Of a DNA stretch of 8,441 nt, positions 6,667 through 8,441 are shown piece after piece. Source of the DNA: Desulfofustis sp. (GTDB lineage Bacteria; Desulfobacterota; Desulfobulbia; Desulfobulbales; Desulfocapsaceae). The notes under the pieces were generated by a model. That model ran no database searches and was not told the origin of the DNA. It saw only the letters and a program-made list of their open reading frames with translations. The translations under genes were made by a program, and so were the position numbers. Numbering within the stretch: position 1 is the first letter of the stretch; each line of letters starts with the position of its first letter. The stretch lies in the NCBI GenBank assembly GCA_030604345.1, contig JAUVWB010000053.1, positions 1 to 8,441 of the forward strand. Reading direction: 5' to 3'.

Positions 6667-8441
6667 ATGCTGTGTGAACTGAAGGTAGAAAACCTGGCCT
6701 TGATCGAATCGCTGCATCTGAGCCTGGGCGGTTCGGGAGGCGGTCTGGTTGTGCTGACCGGTGAAACCGGGGCCGGCAAGTCGATCATGATGCGGGCCAT
6801 CGCCCTGCTCACCGGCGCCCGTGCCTCCGCCGACTGGATTCGCAGCGGGGCGGAGAGCTGCACGGTGGAGGCTTTGTTCGTGATCGGCGATCGTCAGCGG
6901 GACCTCCTGCAGCTTCTCGAGGAGGGCGGCTTCGCAGCCGACAACGAGATCATTATCCGCCGGGTCATCAGCCAGAACGGCCGCAGCCGGCTCTTTGTCA
7001 ACGGGGGCATGGCCCCGGTCAAGACGGTGACCGAGATCTGTCAGCACCTGCTCAATATCGCCAGCCAGCATGATCATCAACAGCTCCTGCAGCCGGCCAC
7101 CCATCTCGATTTTCTCGACACGCTCGGCGATCACTGGCCGGCACGGGCCGCCTATGGTGCCTGTTACGAAGCCTGGCAGCAGGCCCGGGACCTTCTCGAC
7201 GAACTGCGTTCCCGGGAGCGGGAACGGGATCAGCGTCTTGACTTTCTCGCCTTTCAGATCGCCGAGATAAAAGAGGTGGCCCCGCAACCGGGTGAAGACG
7301 AGCAATTGGCTATCGAACGGCGTCGCCTGAAAGGAGCCGAATCCCTGATCCGCCTGAGCCGTGAGTGTTACGACCTGATCAACACCACCATTGCCGATCA
7401 GCTGGCGGTGGTCCGGCGCAATATGGAACAACTGGCTGCGCTGGATCCTCAGATCACTGCTCTGGCCGAAGAATTAAGCAATTATTCGTTTCTCGCCGAA
7501 GACTTCGCCGCCCGGGTCCGCGACTACCACGACGGTCTGGAGGACGACCCGCACCGCCTCGAGCTGGTGAGCGGGCGACTTGATCAGCTCAAGGCCTTGA
7601 AAAGGAAATATGGTGAATCCATCGAGGATATCCTGGCGCACCTGAGCCGCAGCGAACGGGAACGGGAGAGCATCGAAACCCTCGAGCGGCAGATCGCCGA
7701 GCAGCAACGGGACGTGCAGCGCCTGCACCAGCAGACCCTGGCGCTGGCGCAGGAATTGTCGGCGGCCAGGCGGCAGACGGCGAAGCGCATGGAGCAGGCC
7801 ATGGGGACCGAACTCGGCACCTTGGCCTTCAGTCAGTCGGGTATCGAGGTCCGTTTTCACGACCGGGAGGAAGCGCCGGACCAACTGCGTCCTACCGGCC
7901 TGGACCGGGTGGAGTTCTTTTTCGCCCCAAACCCGGGCGAGCCGGCACGACCGCTGGCCAAGGTGGCCTCCGGGGGCGAATTGTCCCGCCTGATGCTCGC
8001 CTTGAAATGTTTGCTGGCCAAAAAGGATAGGGTGGAGACAGTCATCTTCGACGAAGTGGATGCCGGTATCGGTGGTGAAGCGGCCGAGGCGGTGGCGCGC
8101 AAGATCCGCGAACTGGCCGGGCATCACCAGGTCATCTGCATTACCCACCTGCCGCAGATTGCCGCCCGGGGCTCGGAGCATTTTCTGGTGGAAAAAACGG
8201 TCTGCAACGGACGCACCCTGTCGTCGGTCACCCGCCTCGAAGAAAAGCAGCGGGTTGACGAACTGGCGCGGATGCTGGCCGGCGCCTCGGTGACCCAGCA
8301 GACGCGGGCCTGGGCCTTGGAGCTGCTGGCCAAAAAGGATAGGGTGGAGACAGTCATCTTCGACGAAGTGGATGCCGGTATCGGTGGTGAAGCGGCCGAG
8401 GCGGTGGCGCGCAAGATCCGCGAACTGGCCGGGCATCACCA
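6667..8441 (+). CDS. recN: DNA repair protein RecN (SMC-like ATPase), 3' end abnormal at window edge
   Basis: Cytoplasmic SMC-like ATPase that acts at DNA double-strand breaks. Start MLCELKVENLALIESL is the standard RecN opening. Walker A TGETGAGKS is at 31-39. RLFVNGG and LNIASQHDHQQLL (the RecN-typical blocks) precede long helical, Glu/Arg/Gln-rich coiled-coil arms (about 155-420). ABC signature SGGELSR is at 435-441, Walker B/D-loop VIFDEVDAGIGG starts at 459, and the H-loop region ITHLPQIAARG has His494. RecN is usually about 550-570 aa. Here codons up to about 555 (ALELLA) look normal, then the frame re-enters a copy of codons 452 onward and stays open to the edge (591 codons). The genuine C-terminus and stop are not visible. 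Only a weak GGA precedes the ATG. Identity is certain; the last 118 bp are suspect. Confidence 0.95.
   Translation, partial: MLCELKVENLALIESLHLSLGGSGGGLVVLTGETGAGKSIMMRAIALLTGARASADWIRSGAESCTVEALFVIGDRQRDLLQLLEEGGFAADNEIIIRRVISQNGRSRLFVNGGMAPVKTVTEICQHLLNIASQHDHQQLLQPATHLDFLDTLGDHWPARAAYGACYEAWQQARDLLDELRSRERERDQRLDFLAFQIAEIKEVAPQPGEDEQLAIERRRLKGAESLIRLSRECYDLINTTIADQLAVVRRNMEQLAALDPQITALAEELSNYSFLAEDFAARVRDYHDGLEDDPHRLELVSGRLDQLKALKRKYGESIEDILAHLSRSERERESIETLERQIAEQQRDVQRLHQQTLALAQELSAARRQTAKRMEQAMGTELGTLAFSQSGIEVRFHDREEAPDQLRPTGLDRVEFFFAPNPGEPARPLAKVASGGELSRLMLALKCLLAKKDRVETVIFDEVDAGIGGEAAEAVARKIRELAGHHQVICITHLPQIAARGSEHFLVEKTVCNGRTLSSVTRLEEKQRVDELARMLAGASVTQQTRAWALELLAKKDRVETVIFDEVDAGIGGEAAEAVARKIRELAGHH
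8012..8129 (+). repeat. 118-bp exact direct repeat, copy 1 (native position in recN)
   Basis: Encodes the LLAKKDRVETVIFDEVDAG to AGHH stretch of RecN, that is, Walker B and the D-loop, where the family expects it. It is identical to 8324-8441 at every base. The bases just before differ (t at 8011, c at 8323). Confidence 0.98.
8324..8441 (+). repeat. 118-bp exact direct repeat, copy 2 (ectopic, at window end)
   Basis: Repeats 8012-8129 at an offset of 312 bp, which is exactly 104 codons, so the frame is kept. It starts within TGCTGGCC of ALELLA, where RecN normally ends. It runs to the last base of the window, so its true length is unknown. Contig-end misassembly or a tandem duplication both fit. 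Confidence 0.98.

Noticed and set aside
6505..8439. Long minus-strand frames (6505-7431 and 7474-8439) opposite recN
   Set aside because: recN motifs are complete on the plus strand. The second frame even shows internal repeated text caused by the 118-bp duplication.
8012..8441. CRISPR, IS or att-type explanation of the recN repeat
   Set aside because: Only two copies, no spacers, no inverted termini, no transposase; the repeated DNA is ordinary recN coding sequence.

Overview
The window (GC-rich, roughly 60%) carries six protein genes from what looks like a Gram-negative, anaerobic-type bacterium. The best guess is Desulfobacterota (former Deltaproteobacteria). That guess rests on a selenocysteine-containing SelW/Rdx protein, a DtxR-family regulator with a cysteine-rich tail, and an AcrAB-type efflux operon. 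It is an inference, not a phylogenetic result.

Layout. From 1 to 3314 (minus strand) lies an RND multidrug efflux operon: a lipoprotein-type membrane fusion protein (acrA) followed 3 nt later by the inner-membrane pump (acrB), which runs off the left edge after 709 codons. Upstream of acrA (3361-3391) a sigma70-like promoter holds a perfect 8-bp palindrome between its -35 and -10, the layout expected for a TetR/AcrR-type repressor site. From 3512 to 5586 (minus) lies a two-gene unit with a 4-nt ATGA overlap: a dGTPase-like HD phosphohydrolase and a ComEC-like metallo-beta-lactamase-fold lipoprotein. At 5771-5986 (plus) is a 71-residue SelW-like selenoprotein whose eleventh codon is an in-frame TGA. 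It has a strong Shine-Dalgarno and a plausible bacterial SECIS hairpin just after the TGA, and a standard gene finder would miss it. Convergent to it is a DtxR/MntR-family metal-dependent regulator (5996-6508, minus). Divergent from that is recN (6667 to the right edge, plus), the SMC-like DNA repair ATPase.

At the right edge recN contains an exact 118-bp direct repeat (8012-8129 and 8324-8441, offset 312 bp = 104 codons). The second copy begins where RecN should end and is still matching at the last base. It is either an assembly artefact at a contig end or a real in-frame tandem duplication.

The genes do not form one pathway. They are an efflux module, a nucleotide-pool enzyme with an envelope hydrolase, a thiol/selenol redox protein, a metal-sensing repressor and a repair ATPase. 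The most notable items are the selenoprotein with its recoding element, the regulator with mixed MntR/DtxR metal ligands plus a Cys cluster, the operator in the acrAB promoter, and the recN repeat. No gene-free stretch exceeds 200 bp.
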